DNA from: Patescibacteria group bacterium
GTDB lineage: Bacteria; Patescibacteriota; Gracilibacteria; UM-FILTER-43-11
Assembly (NCBI GenBank): GCA_018813295.1
Contig: JAHJBZ010000013.1
Location: forward strand, 1-60,334
Length of the DNA: 60,334 nt
Direction: 5' to 3'
This document shows, piece after piece, positions 48,901-57,699 of this stretch. The notes beneath the pieces are model-generated. The model was not told where the DNA came from. It saw nothing but the letters and a program-made list of their open reading frames with translations, and ran no database searches. The position numbers and the translations under genes were made by a program. Numbering within the stretch: the first letter of the stretch is position 1; each line of letters begins with the position of its first letter.

Positions 48901-50113
48901 ACTCATTACGCCAACTAAAGTGAAATTGAGAGCTATTAATCCTAAAGATGCGGATGGCCAAATTAAAAAATACCGTTGGTGGTATTATCGTGAAGGTTAT
49001 GAAGATGAAAAATTAGGTGTTCATACAACTGCTATGGCTGATACTGAAATGGTTATAACGGCTGAAGGTCAGCCAGGTCTTACAAATCGTTATTACTTTG
49101 TGCTTGAAATAACCGATAACGATTTAGGTATTTATAATACAACTGAAAGATTTGGTGATTTGAGTTATTTGGATGTTCTAAATGGTCCAAACCTTTCTCC
49201 TGTTGCTGAATTTACAATGGATAAAACCACAATTGCAGTAAGTGATTCCATTACCTTTGTTTCTCAGTCTTATGATCCGCAAGGTGACACTCTTCCCGAT
49301 GATGCATTCAGATTGGATTTTGATGGTGATGGAGAATTTGATGATACTAGCACGGGGCCTCAGATCAATCGCCAATATAACACTCCAGGTGAATATATCG
49401 TTCGCTTAAAAGTGGTTTATCGCGGTCTTTCATCCAGTACTACAAAAACGGTTTATGTAGAACAGGTCGATAGTCTTCCGCAGGCAGCCTTTACTTATGA
49501 AGTTGACGGGAATGACGTTACATTTGATTCCAGCAACTCCCGCTATGATCCCGATATCCCTGATTTAACCCTTGATTATGCATGGGATTTTGATATTTCG
49601 GAAGATGCTAATGGTAACGGCATTAATGATGATGATGTGCAGTCCACCGAAGCCAATCCTGCTTACAGCTATGCTGAAACCGGAACTTATCGGGTTCGCC
49701 TTCAGGTTACAGACAGCTTAGGTATGGAAGGTGTTGTGGTTCGCGATATAGATCTTGCTATGAGTGCTGCAGACAGGGAAAGAAGCACTTATTATTCCCT
49801 AGGAATCAACTCACCTAATCAGCCTCTTACCTCTTTGGATATTAGCATATCACCTTCAGAGATAGAGAAGGGCGGTACAGCAGATGTTGAAGTCATGGTA
49901 CTCAATGCTGATAATTCACCGTATTACGGAGATGTTTTCTTTGAGGTTTTGGAAGGAAGTGGAGGGTTTACCCCTAACCCTGCTTCCGCAAAAGACTCCA
50001 AAGCATCTTCAATTTTCACCGCAATTGATTCCGGTTTGGTTCGAATTCAAGTACGCGCAACTGGTACATATTATGATGAGGTGATTGAGGAAGCGGTACT
50101 TACCGTAAAGTAA
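45923..50113 (+). CDS. Giant PKD-repeat surface protein with VirB2-like membrane module
   Basis: This 1396-aa protein has, in order: signal peptide (about 1-31); a two-TM hairpin like the preceding protein (about 72-140, with VYAGVLWVLNAG and TKAKKIIIYA); a Cys-rich part with three CxxxxDC...C units (about 150-235); a Gly/Glu spacer; a helical acidic region (about 255-400); about nine PKD or PKD-like beta-sandwich repeats (YSWDFDGDGTFD, YLWEFGDGQ, FRLDFDGDGEFDD and others, about 405-1310); and a C-terminal invasin-type Ig-like domain (about 1315-1396). PKD stalks normally mediate adhesion or spacing outside the cell. An adhesive fibre anchored by the membrane module is inferred. Confidence 0.88.
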   Translation: MQKKILKNWLKLIGITLVIVIGFCFVNTYAADAFPVPADFGGADVASLEEGGSGLGIPTGEVVISTDIVQDRTLGELVLDMVNYFIGFLGFLATIMLVYAGVLWVLNAGSEEMITKAKKIIIYASLGLVVVILSYSIVRFITSSAGGGGGAPSESFDCIFSSDCAIGEYCSAGGVCVPGNDITCDSNDDCDPPKTCDIYGFCRNPNAGSGSTCSDNTDCPSGYVCNLDEEGACEVGGTVFPGEGEGEGEGEGEISDPSEPVTDDVLDDIDEMVDDLENLLEDINEAIESLPDDVEADVIDILDSGTLEDKIAGIEDLMDETDDPSVLAVLEDILDALELLKDLRAELDYLREIMPESKDLIEAWDNASEALDNLIDDPTSTVKLNRFTKSYGTLKELIRIFPVVQSKIRAVPGSGNVPFTVTLDGLDSIDPTGGTISQYNWSYLDNQGNTISLGTGPVIVHDFTEANTYSVKLQVSTSQTDSDGYKTAADGVSTVRVRANPPASQVAFRINGVDVTDVHHVTLDEAKAGLTFDPSITVPALGRTIVKYEWFYGDTISEERTTPTTVVHSYNKAGEYFITLKVTDNQGVTDKAVIKLFVKSLAADIDITPSEGDVNTEFHFQGIASRSDDGAISDYEWEIEDSDGVIVAESEEESFYHRFDRPGDYNVILLVTDVTGAKDKYVEILSVFSRDPIASFTYTIPETNHPNRVDFSALNSYDPDEGDHITYSWDFDGDGTFDLLNTGDIRVTHDYNRTGEYRAILQVEDAFGMRDQTEKGLTIQSVLSGDIILDKRAAQVGEEVAFEAYSPNAVAYLWEFGDGQTFSTEETETTYTYDQKGKYTVRLNFFDEDDNDNSDKAYMLIGDADSPVAAASVQVNSRDYGLTENLCGADKHGITITRADSLLLSAKDSINSDGSSRLLSYNWQINDGTQSSKKEFTHRFDEISAEGECFEASLVVRDQISGKVSNEDIIYFHVTNQLPTIVDFVVQGEEEKELITPTKVKLRAINPKDADGQIKKYRWWYYREGYEDEKLGVHTTAMADTEMVITAEGQPGLTNRYYFVLEITDNDLGIYNTTERFGDLSYLDVLNGPNLSPVAEFTMDKTTIAVSDSITFVSQSYDPQGDTLPDDAFRLDFDGDGEFDDTSTGPQINRQYNTPGEYIVRLKVVYRGLSSSTTKTVYVEQVDSLPQAAFTYEVDGNDVTFDSSNSRYDPDIPDLTLDYAWDFDISEDANGNGINDDDVQSTEANPAYSYAETGTYRVRLQVTDSLGMEGVVVRDIDLAMSAADRERSTYYSLGINSPNQPLTSLDISISPSEIEKGGTADVEVMVLNADNSPYYGDVFFEVLEGSGGFTPNPASAKDSKASSIFTAIDSGLVRIQVRATGTYYDEVIEEAVLTVK

Positions 50114-50175
50114 TTTTCAATTTACAATTTACAATTTTCAAATAAATTCTAATTTTCAATTTTTCAATTAATAAC

Positions 50176-52506
50176 TTGATAAAAAGACTGTTTCAAATCA
50201 CAGCGATTGCAATAATTTTATTCTTACTTCCAACGGTAAGCATTCAGGCAAGCGGTAAAATTGAGGCTCAATTGGGAGAGAAGGTATCACTTGAGGGTAA
50301 GAACATTCCAGTTGGGTCAGATTATAAATGGATTATAAAGCAGGGTACGGAAATTATTAGTACGCAAACAAGCCCGCTTTTCAATTACACTTTTGTGCAG
50401 CAAGGCGAGTATGATGTTAATTTAGTTGTGACCGATGCATCTAATCAGGTAAAAACTACTTCAGTTTTTGTTTTAGTTGGAGATAGATATCAACGTCCTG
50501 CAGATCTTACAGAAGAAGGTGAAGTGATTCCGGTTATTGCTCCTTTAACAGTAGTTTTTGCTACACTTCCTCCTATTCAAGGTGACGGAACCGTTCATTT
50601 AATTGGTGATGGGAAGGTGCTTTTTGATATCGAAGTGACTCGCGATGATGTTCTTGAGTACCGCATTGATCGTAATATTTTTAAAGATAGTGATGGAAAT
50701 GGAGTAGCTAATGATGATATCGATAATGCAAGTGATGATTCATATCTACTCGGCGGAATGTGGCACACCGAATATGACACCGCCGAAGCCACTAAAATAG
50801 TTGCAGAAATTACTTTGGTTACCCGTGAAGGAGAAAAAACCAAACAGCAAGTAGAGATTGTATTTGCTTCGCCAGTGCGCCCAGAGGGAGATCCGACTGC
50901 AATACTTGATGTTATTCCTTACCCGGACTCAGATGACCAACTTGTCCATTTATATGATGACGAGGAAATGGTTGCCTTTTATTCTCGCAGGAGTGAAGGG
51001 GAAATAATTGAATATAGAATTGATAAAAATATTTTTGTAGATAGCGATGGTGATGGAGATCCTGATAATGATATCGACAACATAAACGACATTTCCTTTA
51101 AAAATGGTGATGTATGGAAGACCTCTTACCAAAAAACAGATCAGCAAATTATCGCACAGCTTATAGTTGTGGGGGAAAATGGAAAGGGCAGTCGTGTTCA
51201 GCGAGGTTTATGGTTTACCGATAAGCCTAAGCCTAGCTTTGATTTCGCTGCTGAACAACAAGGTATTCGTTTGACTGCTGATAAGAGTTTTGTATTAAAA
51301 GGTGATCCGATCACTTATACGCTTGAAGGTTTAACACAGACATTAAATCAATATGCCTTTGCCTGGGATTTTGATGGAGATGGAGAGCTTGATAAAGAAA
51401 TTGAAGCGGATAACACGGTTTCTCATATATATGACACGGCAAATATTTATGAAACAAAGGTAACCGTTACTGATACTTCGGGTAACAGTGCGGATTTTAC
51501 CCTAGAGATCCTTGTTAAAGATGTTATTTCTACAATTGCTGATTTTGAGTCTGTAATAGAAGGAAATACCGTAACCTTTACAAACAGATCTACTGCCGCT
51601 TTAAATTTAGCCAGCAAGACACTAAGCTATAATTGGAGCTTTGGTGACAGTGATCCTGATGGTTATGAAGCTCAAAAAGATCAGATAGGCTTAGAAAACC
51701 CAAGCTATACCTATAATAAGGCCGGTACTTATATTGTTACCTTAACTGTTACAGATTCAGATGATGTAACGGACATAAGGACCGCTGAGGTTATTATTGA
51801 ATTTGATTTAGTGCCAGATGAAGAAGTTGCTGAGGAATCCGCCGCGGCGGATGAAGAAGGGGAAGGAGGTTCTATTATTATGACGATATTAAAGATCATT
51901 CTTTATCTAGTTTTGATCGTAATCGTACTTGCAATTCTTATTATTGCCGGCTTCCTGGTTTTCCTTAAAGTCCAAACTCCGGATCTTACTTTTGGAGAAT
52001 TAGTAGATGAATTTAAAATCAAGATTCTTACAATGCTTGGTATTCATGACATGATAGAGGAACCAATGGGGGATCAAATGGGAGAACAAGTTGAAGGGGC
52101 GGTCGAGAGTTCCGGAGAAGAGGAGATGGACCCCCGCCAAGGCGGGACTCCATCGGAGATTGAAGAAGAACCGGCTGAAGAACCAGAACTCGCAAAAGAA
52201 ACCGGGCCTACGCCTGATTGGATGAAAGATATGGGTTCTGCACCAGTACCTGTTTCGGAACCTGAGAGAGAGGTTATTGAAGGGGAGATTGAAGAACCAA
52301 TGGAAGGTCCAGTTGAAGGCCCAATGGGTGGCCCAATTGAGGAGCCTGCTCCATCTACTCCTAAACCAACTTCTGCACTTGAATCTACACCAGAACCAGC
52401 TCCCCATGCTCCGGCTGAACCAACATCGCCTACACCTCCTGCTGAGGGTGGGGAAACTCCTCCGCTTGCTAAACAAGAGGGGCCTGTGCCGGATTGGTTG
52501 AAATAG
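50176..52506 (+). CDS. PKD-domain membrane protein with cytosolic Pro/Glu tail
   Basis: This 776-aa protein starts at TTG 50176 (no ATG fits; a signal peptide follows at once, residues 1-26). The outer part has PKD repeats (FAWDFDGDGELD, YNWSFGDSDPDGY) and two calcium-loop-like segments (DSDGNGVANDDIDN, DSDGDGDPDNDIDN) about 120 residues apart. One TM helix lies at about 572-598. The remaining 175 residues are Glu/Pro-rich and contain the motif GPTPDWMKDM and, at the very end, GPVPDWLK. GC palindromes are translated at 51838 and 52133. It belongs with the upstream PKD/VirB2-like genes. Confidence 0.86.
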   Translation: MIKRLFQITAIAIILFLLPTVSIQASGKIEAQLGEKVSLEGKNIPVGSDYKWIIKQGTEIISTQTSPLFNYTFVQQGEYDVNLVVTDASNQVKTTSVFVLVGDRYQRPADLTEEGEVIPVIAPLTVVFATLPPIQGDGTVHLIGDGKVLFDIEVTRDDVLEYRIDRNIFKDSDGNGVANDDIDNASDDSYLLGGMWHTEYDTAEATKIVAEITLVTREGEKTKQQVEIVFASPVRPEGDPTAILDVIPYPDSDDQLVHLYDDEEMVAFYSRRSEGEIIEYRIDKNIFVDSDGDGDPDNDIDNINDISFKNGDVWKTSYQKTDQQIIAQLIVVGENGKGSRVQRGLWFTDKPKPSFDFAAEQQGIRLTADKSFVLKGDPITYTLEGLTQTLNQYAFAWDFDGDGELDKEIEADNTVSHIYDTANIYETKVTVTDTSGNSADFTLEILVKDVISTIADFESVIEGNTVTFTNRSTAALNLASKTLSYNWSFGDSDPDGYEAQKDQIGLENPSYTYNKAGTYIVTLTVTDSDDVTDIRTAEVIIEFDLVPDEEVAEESAAADEEGEGGSIIMTILKIILYLVLIVIVLAILIIAGFLVFLKVQTPDLTFGELVDEFKIKILTMLGIHDMIEEPMGDQMGEQVEGAVESSGEEEMDPRQGGTPSEIEEEPAEEPELAKETGPTPDWMKDMGSAPVPVSEPEREVIEGEIEEPMEGPVEGPMGGPIEEPAPSTPKPTSALESTPEPAPHAPAEPTSPTPPAEGGETPPLAKQEGPVPDWLK
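51838..51851. repeat. TCCGCCGCGGCGGA palindrome inside a PKD gene
   Basis: A 14-bp perfect palindrome, translated in frame as part of ESAAADE just before the TM helix. Confidence 0.7.
52133..52146. repeat. CCCGCCAAGGCGGG palindrome inside a PKD gene
   Basis: A 14-base inverted repeat with two-base centre, translated within DPRQGGTPSE in the cytosolic tail. Same family as 10942, 25631 and 51838. Confidence 0.65.
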
Positions 52507-52527
52507 CTTCTGAAACCTTCACTTAAT

Positions 52528-52547
52528 AGACGCGCTGCAGCGCGTCT
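52528..52547. repeat. AGACGCGCTG/CAGCGCGTCT palindrome between convergent genes
   Basis: A 20-bp perfect palindrome followed by CTACAG, related to the 28-bp GTAGAGACGC element at 57595-57622. It lies between the convergent PKD and PHP genes and may serve as a two-way terminator hairpin. Confidence 0.7.
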
Positions 52548-52569
52548 CTACAGTTCGTTATTCGGCTAT

Positions 52570-53394
52570 TTATATTTTGTGTTTGGTAGGTCGTTGTTTT
52601 TCGTATGTAGATAAACTTGTAATACCAGCTTCTTTCGCAATAGTCAGCGCTTCTTCAAAATTCTGTCCGACTTCTTCGGCTGTGTGGGCGTCGGAGCCGA
52701 TCGTGTAGTGTTCAACACCTATCTCTACGCACCATTTTAGAATGTCGGGGTGGGGGAATATTTCGTTGCAGTCTTTGTGCATATACCTTGTATTTAGTTC
52801 TATACCAATGCCTTTCTTTTTCATTAACTCAAGAACATCTGTGATTTGATTTTTATATTTTTGCGGATTAAATGGGCCGTAAAATTTGTAGCCGCCTTTT
52901 TTACATATATCAAAATGACCAACAGCGCTAAAGCTTCCCCATTCCACCATTTTATAAAGGTTCTCGAAATATTTACTATAAGAGTACTGCTCTGTAACTT
53001 TTTCATATAATTCACTACTGAGTTCCGAAGATGAAATAATGACACCATCTACTGCGTGTACGGAGCCAATCATAAAATCGAAATCCATGGCATCTACAAA
53101 TCGTTTCATATCCGACATCCAGGGTTTTACATACTCAAGCTCCACTCCGAATTTAATTGGGAGGTTGGGGAAATTTTTCTGAGTTTCCTCGATTTCCTTT
53201 TTTACTTTAGTGAAACGGCTGGTTGCTTCCTCATAACTAAATAATCCATCACCAGTTTCCGGGTCAAAAGTTTCAACATGATTTGTTATACAGACTTCCT
53301 GTATGCCAAGTTTTATCGCTTTTTTGGCAATATCAGATGTTTCAGATTCGGAGTCGCAGGAGAAATGGTTGTGGAGATGGTAATCAATTATCAT
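52570..53394 (-). CDS. PHP-domain phosphoesterase (histidinol-phosphatase-like)
   Basis: This 274-aa protein of the PHP superfamily uses a trinuclear metal site. Ligand motifs are YHLHNHFSCDSE (residues 4-15), TNHVE (about 37-41), GVELEY (about 83-88), GSVHAVDG (about 109-116), GHFDICKKG (about 160-168) and GSDAHTAEE (about 240-248). The layout and length match HisK-type histidinol phosphatase, the penultimate step of histidine synthesis. No other his genes are visible, so another phosphate ester is possible. Confidence 0.88.
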   Translation of the reverse strand: MIIDYHLHNHFSCDSESETSDIAKKAIKLGIQEVCITNHVETFDPETGDGLFSYEEATSRFTKVKKEIEETQKNFPNLPIKFGVELEYVKPWMSDMKRFVDAMDFDFMIGSVHAVDGVIISSSELSSELYEKVTEQYSYSKYFENLYKMVEWGSFSAVGHFDICKKGGYKFYGPFNPQKYKNQITDVLELMKKKGIGIELNTRYMHKDCNEIFPHPDILKWCVEIGVEHYTIGSDAHTAEEVGQNFEEALTIAKEAGITSLSTYEKQRPTKHKI

Positions 53395-53460
53395 TTAACA
53401 TTTATCATTTATCATTTTTCATTGTACATTATATATGTTCTAAATTAACTAAATAATTAA

Positions 53461-54993
53461 ATGAAAAAAATATTCATATTTGTTTTAGCCATTGTTATTG
53501 TGCTTGTTTCAGGTTCTTTTTTTGTATATGCCAGTTCTTCTTTTTCTGACCTATCTACAACTTATGATAATTATGATGCCATTGAGTATGTAAAAGCTAA
53601 TGAGATTGTATCTGGTTATCCAGATGGCACTTTTCAGCCGGATAATACAATAAACAGAGCTGAATTTACAAAAATAATTATCAATGCGACTTATGATGAA
53701 GAAGCAATTGAAAATTGTCTTTCAGAAAATCTTCAGTCAGATTGGACATATGTTTTTTTCCCTGATGTGTCGCGGGATGAATGGTATGCAAAATATATTT
53801 GTGTGGCTAAAATGAATAATATTGTTGGTGGTTATCAAGATGGCACTTTTCAGCCAGAGCAGGAGATTTCATTTGTTGAGGCTGCAAAGGTTATAGTTAA
53901 TGCATTTGATTATAACACCGTCTCTGATACTGTTTGGTATAAACCTTTTGTTGAAGTTTTGGGCGAAGAATCTGTAATTCCTATTACAATTTCAGCTTTT
54001 GATGAGAGTATTACTCGTGGAGAAATGGCAGAGATGATTTACAGAATTAAAGCTGATATAAAAGATAAACCTTATATGATATATCACAGTGATGGGCTTG
54101 CTCTACAATGTACAAAATCTGATTTTAAAATGGCTTTTGTTTTAGTTGTTGAAGATGAGAGTGATGCAACTGAATCTCGTCTTGATACGTTGTATGCAAT
54201 TAAAGATAGTTTTGATGATGCCTTCTATGAAGCAACAGACCATTTGGCGACTATGGATACCAGTGATGATGTATTTATTTTAAAGAAAACAGATGCTATG
54301 GATGACGATTTAAACCCAGAATCCATCAATCCAACTGAAATTTTAAAAGAGTTTTATAGTCTTTATGAAGATGAGTATGACTTTTTAAGTATTTATACTA
54401 CTTTTGAAAATAGTTCCATGTCACAAGGTCATGGGTCTGATAGTAATAATATTCAGGGCATAGGGAAAAGCATTAGTTCTTATTCTAGTGTAGAGGGTGT
54501 CAATCGGTATATGGGGCGTAATTTTATGAAGCATATTGATATGTATCAAAATTAAGAAGAGGGCTTGATTTTGGCGGTAAACGGTTTGTTACATGAAACT
54601 GGTCATCAATGGGGTGCATATGCCGGAGAAAATTTTACAGGTAATAGTTCTACTGAATTAGGGATTTTATGGGGTGATATACATTTTTATAGAGGCTTGG
54701 AATCTCCTTATGAAACAGGTACACCCATGAATTCGGATTATTGGCTACCTGATGGAGATGGAACGTATTATGTTGCAAATGTATATACTTCTACTAAAAA
54801 GTATCATCCATTCCTTTTGTATTTTATGGGGCTGCTTCCTGAAAGTGAGTATGATACAAAATATAAAATTTATGATGCAGGTGGCGCAGATACATCGCGT
54901 GACTATACTCCTGAGAGTGCAACTTTATATGGTGAAGTAAGTGTACGGGATATAATTGAATTTGAAGGTGAGAGAGAATGTGTTCCCTATTAA
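53461..54993 (+). pseudogene. SLH-domain metalloprotease gene interrupted by in-frame TAA
   Basis: ATG 53461 opens a frame with a signal peptide (1-25) and three SLH repeats (VSGYPDGTFQPDNTINRAEF; VGGYQDGTFQPEQE; a third near residue 165-200), then a domain of about 165 residues. The frame stops at TAA 54553-54555, then continues in the same frame to 54993. The first residues after the stop include LLHETGHQWGAY, an HExxH zinc-protease motif, and later YHPFLLYFMGLLPESE. The stop therefore falls about 10 codons before the active site. The upstream half could still make a surface protein; the downstream half could only use internal TTG starts. Pseudogene, recoding or sequence error are all possible. 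Confidence 0.75.
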
Positions 54994-55089
54994 TATTTAC
55001 TTGTTTTATACTCATGGAATAATTGACTATTAACCAACATTTTAGGTACAATAACTCTAACTGATAATAAACTAATAACAAAAATTAAA

Positions 55090-57372
55090 ATGGAAGAAGA
55101 AAACAAAGCTATAAGCAATCAGCCACCTGCTGCTCAGCCAGCGGATCAGCCACAGAAAGAGCGGGCTAATCCTGAGATGGAGGCTGTTCAGGCTAACATG
55201 CCTAGTGATAAGCGATCAGCGATAAGCGATCAGCCTGTTGCACCTCCGCTGCCTCCACCTAAGAAACCAGGGCCTCCAGTTCCGCCAAAACCTACGCCCC
55301 CCGGTGAACCTCCTAAGAAAATAGGGTCGGAGAAGAAGCAAAAGTCCAAAATAAATTTCATTTTAGCTGTTGTTGGAGGAATTATTCTTCTTTTTGTCAT
55401 ATTTATTGTTTTGATGGTTTTAATGATGTCACGGGCTGGGGCGGATAATCCTGTTATGCGTGCTTTTGGTTTGGATCCGGCTGGCCTTAAAGCATTTTTA
55501 TTAACTGTTGTCGGTATATCTTTTGGCCTTCTTGCTCTTGTATTTTTCGTTTTGATGATAATTGGGGTATTCAAATTGGTTAATGTAAAGAAAGGAGATA
55601 AGGAGGCTCGAAGCAAGGGGGTGAAGATGACTGTTTTTTCCTTAACTCCCTTAATCTTTGTGATTTTTATCTGGTTTGTTTTATACAACTTTATCGGCAA
55701 TGTTCAAATTTCAGCTGAGCAGGTTATTGCTGAGATTGTTGTAGTTGAGCCGGAAGATACAACCGAGCTTGAAGCACCAGTCGAAATTACCTTTAGTGCG
55801 GAAAATGTAGCCAGAGCATTAATATTTGGAGGGCTTGATATTGAATCCATGGATTGGGATTTGGATGGCAATGGCACATTCGAAACTCCTGTTGGCGCTG
55901 AGCCTACCGTTACCCATCTTTATAATAGGCGCGGGTCTTATGAGGTAGCGCTGCAGGTGGGTATTGCAGGTGAAGAGGCGTATCGAAATTATACAAAAGT
56001 TATTGTAATTGGTGAGGCTACTTTTGATGCGTCACCTGCTACTGGTTTTGCACCGCTTGAAGTAGAATTTGATGCAAGTGACCTTATTCCAAAGGGCTTT
56101 AAGGTAGCAAGTCTTGACTGGGATTTTGACGGAGACGGCAGATATGAACTGGAAGGCCCTGATAATCTTAGGCCGGATTATACATTTGAGCAAATTGGTG
56201 TCTATAACGTTCATCTGCGCGTTGTTGATCAGCAAGATAATGTTGAGAACTACTACAGAGAAATTGAAGTGACTCCAAGTGATGTGCCGCTTCTTACCGC
56301 TGTTATCGATTCCACACCTGGACTAACTGGTGCTATCCCGCTTCAGATTCGATTCGATGGCAGTGAGTCTGAGAGCGTTAAGGGTAAAATAGTAAGCTAT
56401 GAATGGGATTTTGGAGATGGCGGTGATCTTCAGGCAGGAAAGAGTGTTTCTCATATATTTAATGATCCGGGTACTTACACAGTAACTCTTACCGTAACAG
56501 AAGATTCCGGAAAAACAGCATCATCAACTGTAACCGTTGAGGCAGAAGTGGTTTCCTCCATCCCTGAAGCGGTTATTACAACAGATCCTGAGTATGATGA
56601 AAAAACCGAAGTTCTTAGCGGAGTTCTGCCTTTTGCGGTTGAGTTTAATGCTTCGGATTCAATTGATGCTGATGATGACATTGTTGAGTATCAGTGGGAT
56701 TTTGACGGAGATGGCGAGACTGATCAGGAAGGCAAAAAAGCAGATTATACCTTTGAAGAAGCCGGCACTTTTGATGTAACTTTAACCGTTACAGATTCAG
56801 AAGACCAATCTGACAGCACCAGTATCACAGTGCAAATATCAGAACCTGGAGTAGTGGCTATAATGAGCGCTGATCCCGAAGAAGGAACTGCACCGCTTAC
56901 AGTTAGCTTTGATGGTTCCGCATCTTCAACGTACGAAGGAAATATTGTGAGCTATGAGTGGGATTTTGGTGACGGCAGTCCAAAAACAATTACAGGGGCG
57001 TCTGTTTCCCATAAATACAATGCAGTAGGGAGTTATACAGTTGCCTTAACTGTACTTACCAATAAAAACGAAAGTGCGGAAACTTCTCAAATGATCTATG
57101 TTCGCGAGATTCCGCTTCGAGCTTGTTTTAACCCAAGTCGCCGCAATGGAGATGCACCACTTGCCGTTACCTTTGACCCAATGTGTTCTACGGGTGCTGT
57201 TTCTACTTACACCTGGGATTTTGGAGACGGAGAGCAAAGCGGCAGCCGAAAACCAGCTCATACTTTTGAATACCCAGGCAATTACACAGTTATATTAGAA
57301 GTTGCGGATGATAAGAATAATGTAAGTACTTATAGTGATGTGATTGTTGCGGAAGGAGAACTAACTAATTAA
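55090..57372 (+). CDS. PKD-repeat membrane protein with three TM helices
   Basis: In this 760-aa protein, residues 1-90 are cytosolic and Pro-rich (Pro/Lys runs near 50-85, preceded by a Ser/Asp/Gln micro-repeat encoded by AGCGATCAGCGATAAGCGAT). TM helices lie at about 93-115, 137-162 and 180-202. Outside are six PKD-type repeats with MDWDLDGNG, LDWDFDGDG, YEWDFGDGG, YQWDFDGDG, YEWDFGDGS and YTWDFGDGE (about 255-720). No signal peptide is present; export is through the TM helices. It is the third PKD protein of the region and likely part of the same envelope structure. Confidence 0.87.
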   Translation: MEEENKAISNQPPAAQPADQPQKERANPEMEAVQANMPSDKRSAISDQPVAPPLPPPKKPGPPVPPKPTPPGEPPKKIGSEKKQKSKINFILAVVGGIILLFVIFIVLMVLMMSRAGADNPVMRAFGLDPAGLKAFLLTVVGISFGLLALVFFVLMIIGVFKLVNVKKGDKEARSKGVKMTVFSLTPLIFVIFIWFVLYNFIGNVQISAEQVIAEIVVVEPEDTTELEAPVEITFSAENVARALIFGGLDIESMDWDLDGNGTFETPVGAEPTVTHLYNRRGSYEVALQVGIAGEEAYRNYTKVIVIGEATFDASPATGFAPLEVEFDASDLIPKGFKVASLDWDFDGDGRYELEGPDNLRPDYTFEQIGVYNVHLRVVDQQDNVENYYREIEVTPSDVPLLTAVIDSTPGLTGAIPLQIRFDGSESESVKGKIVSYEWDFGDGGDLQAGKSVSHIFNDPGTYTVTLTVTEDSGKTASSTVTVEAEVVSSIPEAVITTDPEYDEKTEVLSGVLPFAVEFNASDSIDADDDIVEYQWDFDGDGETDQEGKKADYTFEEAGTFDVTLTVTDSEDQSDSTSITVQISEPGVVAIMSADPEEGTAPLTVSFDGSASSTYEGNIVSYEWDFGDGSPKTITGASVSHKYNAVGSYTVALTVLTNKNESAETSQMIYVREIPLRACFNPSRRNGDAPLAVTFDPMCSTGAVSTYTWDFGDGEQSGSRKPAHTFEYPGNYTVILEVADDKNNVSTYSDVIVAEGELTN

Positions 57373-57442
57373 AAAATTCAAAATTCAAGATTCAAAATTA
57401 TAATCTTGAATTCTCTAATTTTAAATTTTGAATTAATAAAAA
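57373..57442. repeat. AT-rich heptamer-type inverted repeat
   Basis: ATTCAAAATTCAAGATT on the left is mirrored by AATCTTGAATT and AAATTTTGAATT on the right. It is the same style of spacer as 5602-5666. Confidence 0.6.
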
Positions 57443-57547
57443 ATGAGAAATAATAAAAAAATTATCAAAATAATTGTAATTCTGGCTATTGCGGCCTTGG
57501 TGTTTACGGCTTTGGCGCCGTTAATAGCGTCTGTTAATACTGTCTGA
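57443..57547 (+). CDS. 34-aa single-TM microprotein
   Basis: ATG 57443 to TGA 57547 encodes MRNNKKIIKIIVILAIAALV followed by FTALAPLIASVNTV: a basic N-terminus then one membrane helix. In shape it resembles Prli42-type microproteins, but homology is not demonstrable by eye. Confidence 0.45.
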   Translation: MRNNKKIIKIIVILAIAALVFTALAPLIASVNTV

Positions 57548-57594
57548 ACCTTGATTTCCTTGATTAAATGATTGTCATGATTTTACATACAATC

Positions 57595-57622
57595 GTAGAG
57601 ACGCATTGCAATGCGTCTCTAC
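57595..57622. repeat. 28-bp palindrome GTAGAGACGCATTG/CAATGCGTCTCTAC
   Basis: A perfect palindrome with weaker flanking complementarity (AAATGATTGTCATGATTTTAC upstream against the AT-rich stretch to 57652). It lies upstream of aroA-aroK. The GTAGAGACG arm recurs in part at 52528-52552. Confidence 0.85.
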
Positions 57623-57699
57623 AGGTAAAATATTAATCATGTAATCATTTAAATCCGATAAATCAGCGGTTCAGATAATTGGTTTTTGAATTTTGTAGT

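Noticed and set aside
45330-52506. Type IV secretion or conjugation locus
   Set aside because: Only VirB2-like two-TM proteins are seen; no VirB4, VirB6, VirD4 or relaxase is in the window.
54565-54993. Stand-alone 142-residue protease gene starting at TTG
   Set aside because: It continues the upstream SLH frame across a single TAA and has no leader or signal peptide of its own, so it is treated as the downstream half of a broken gene.
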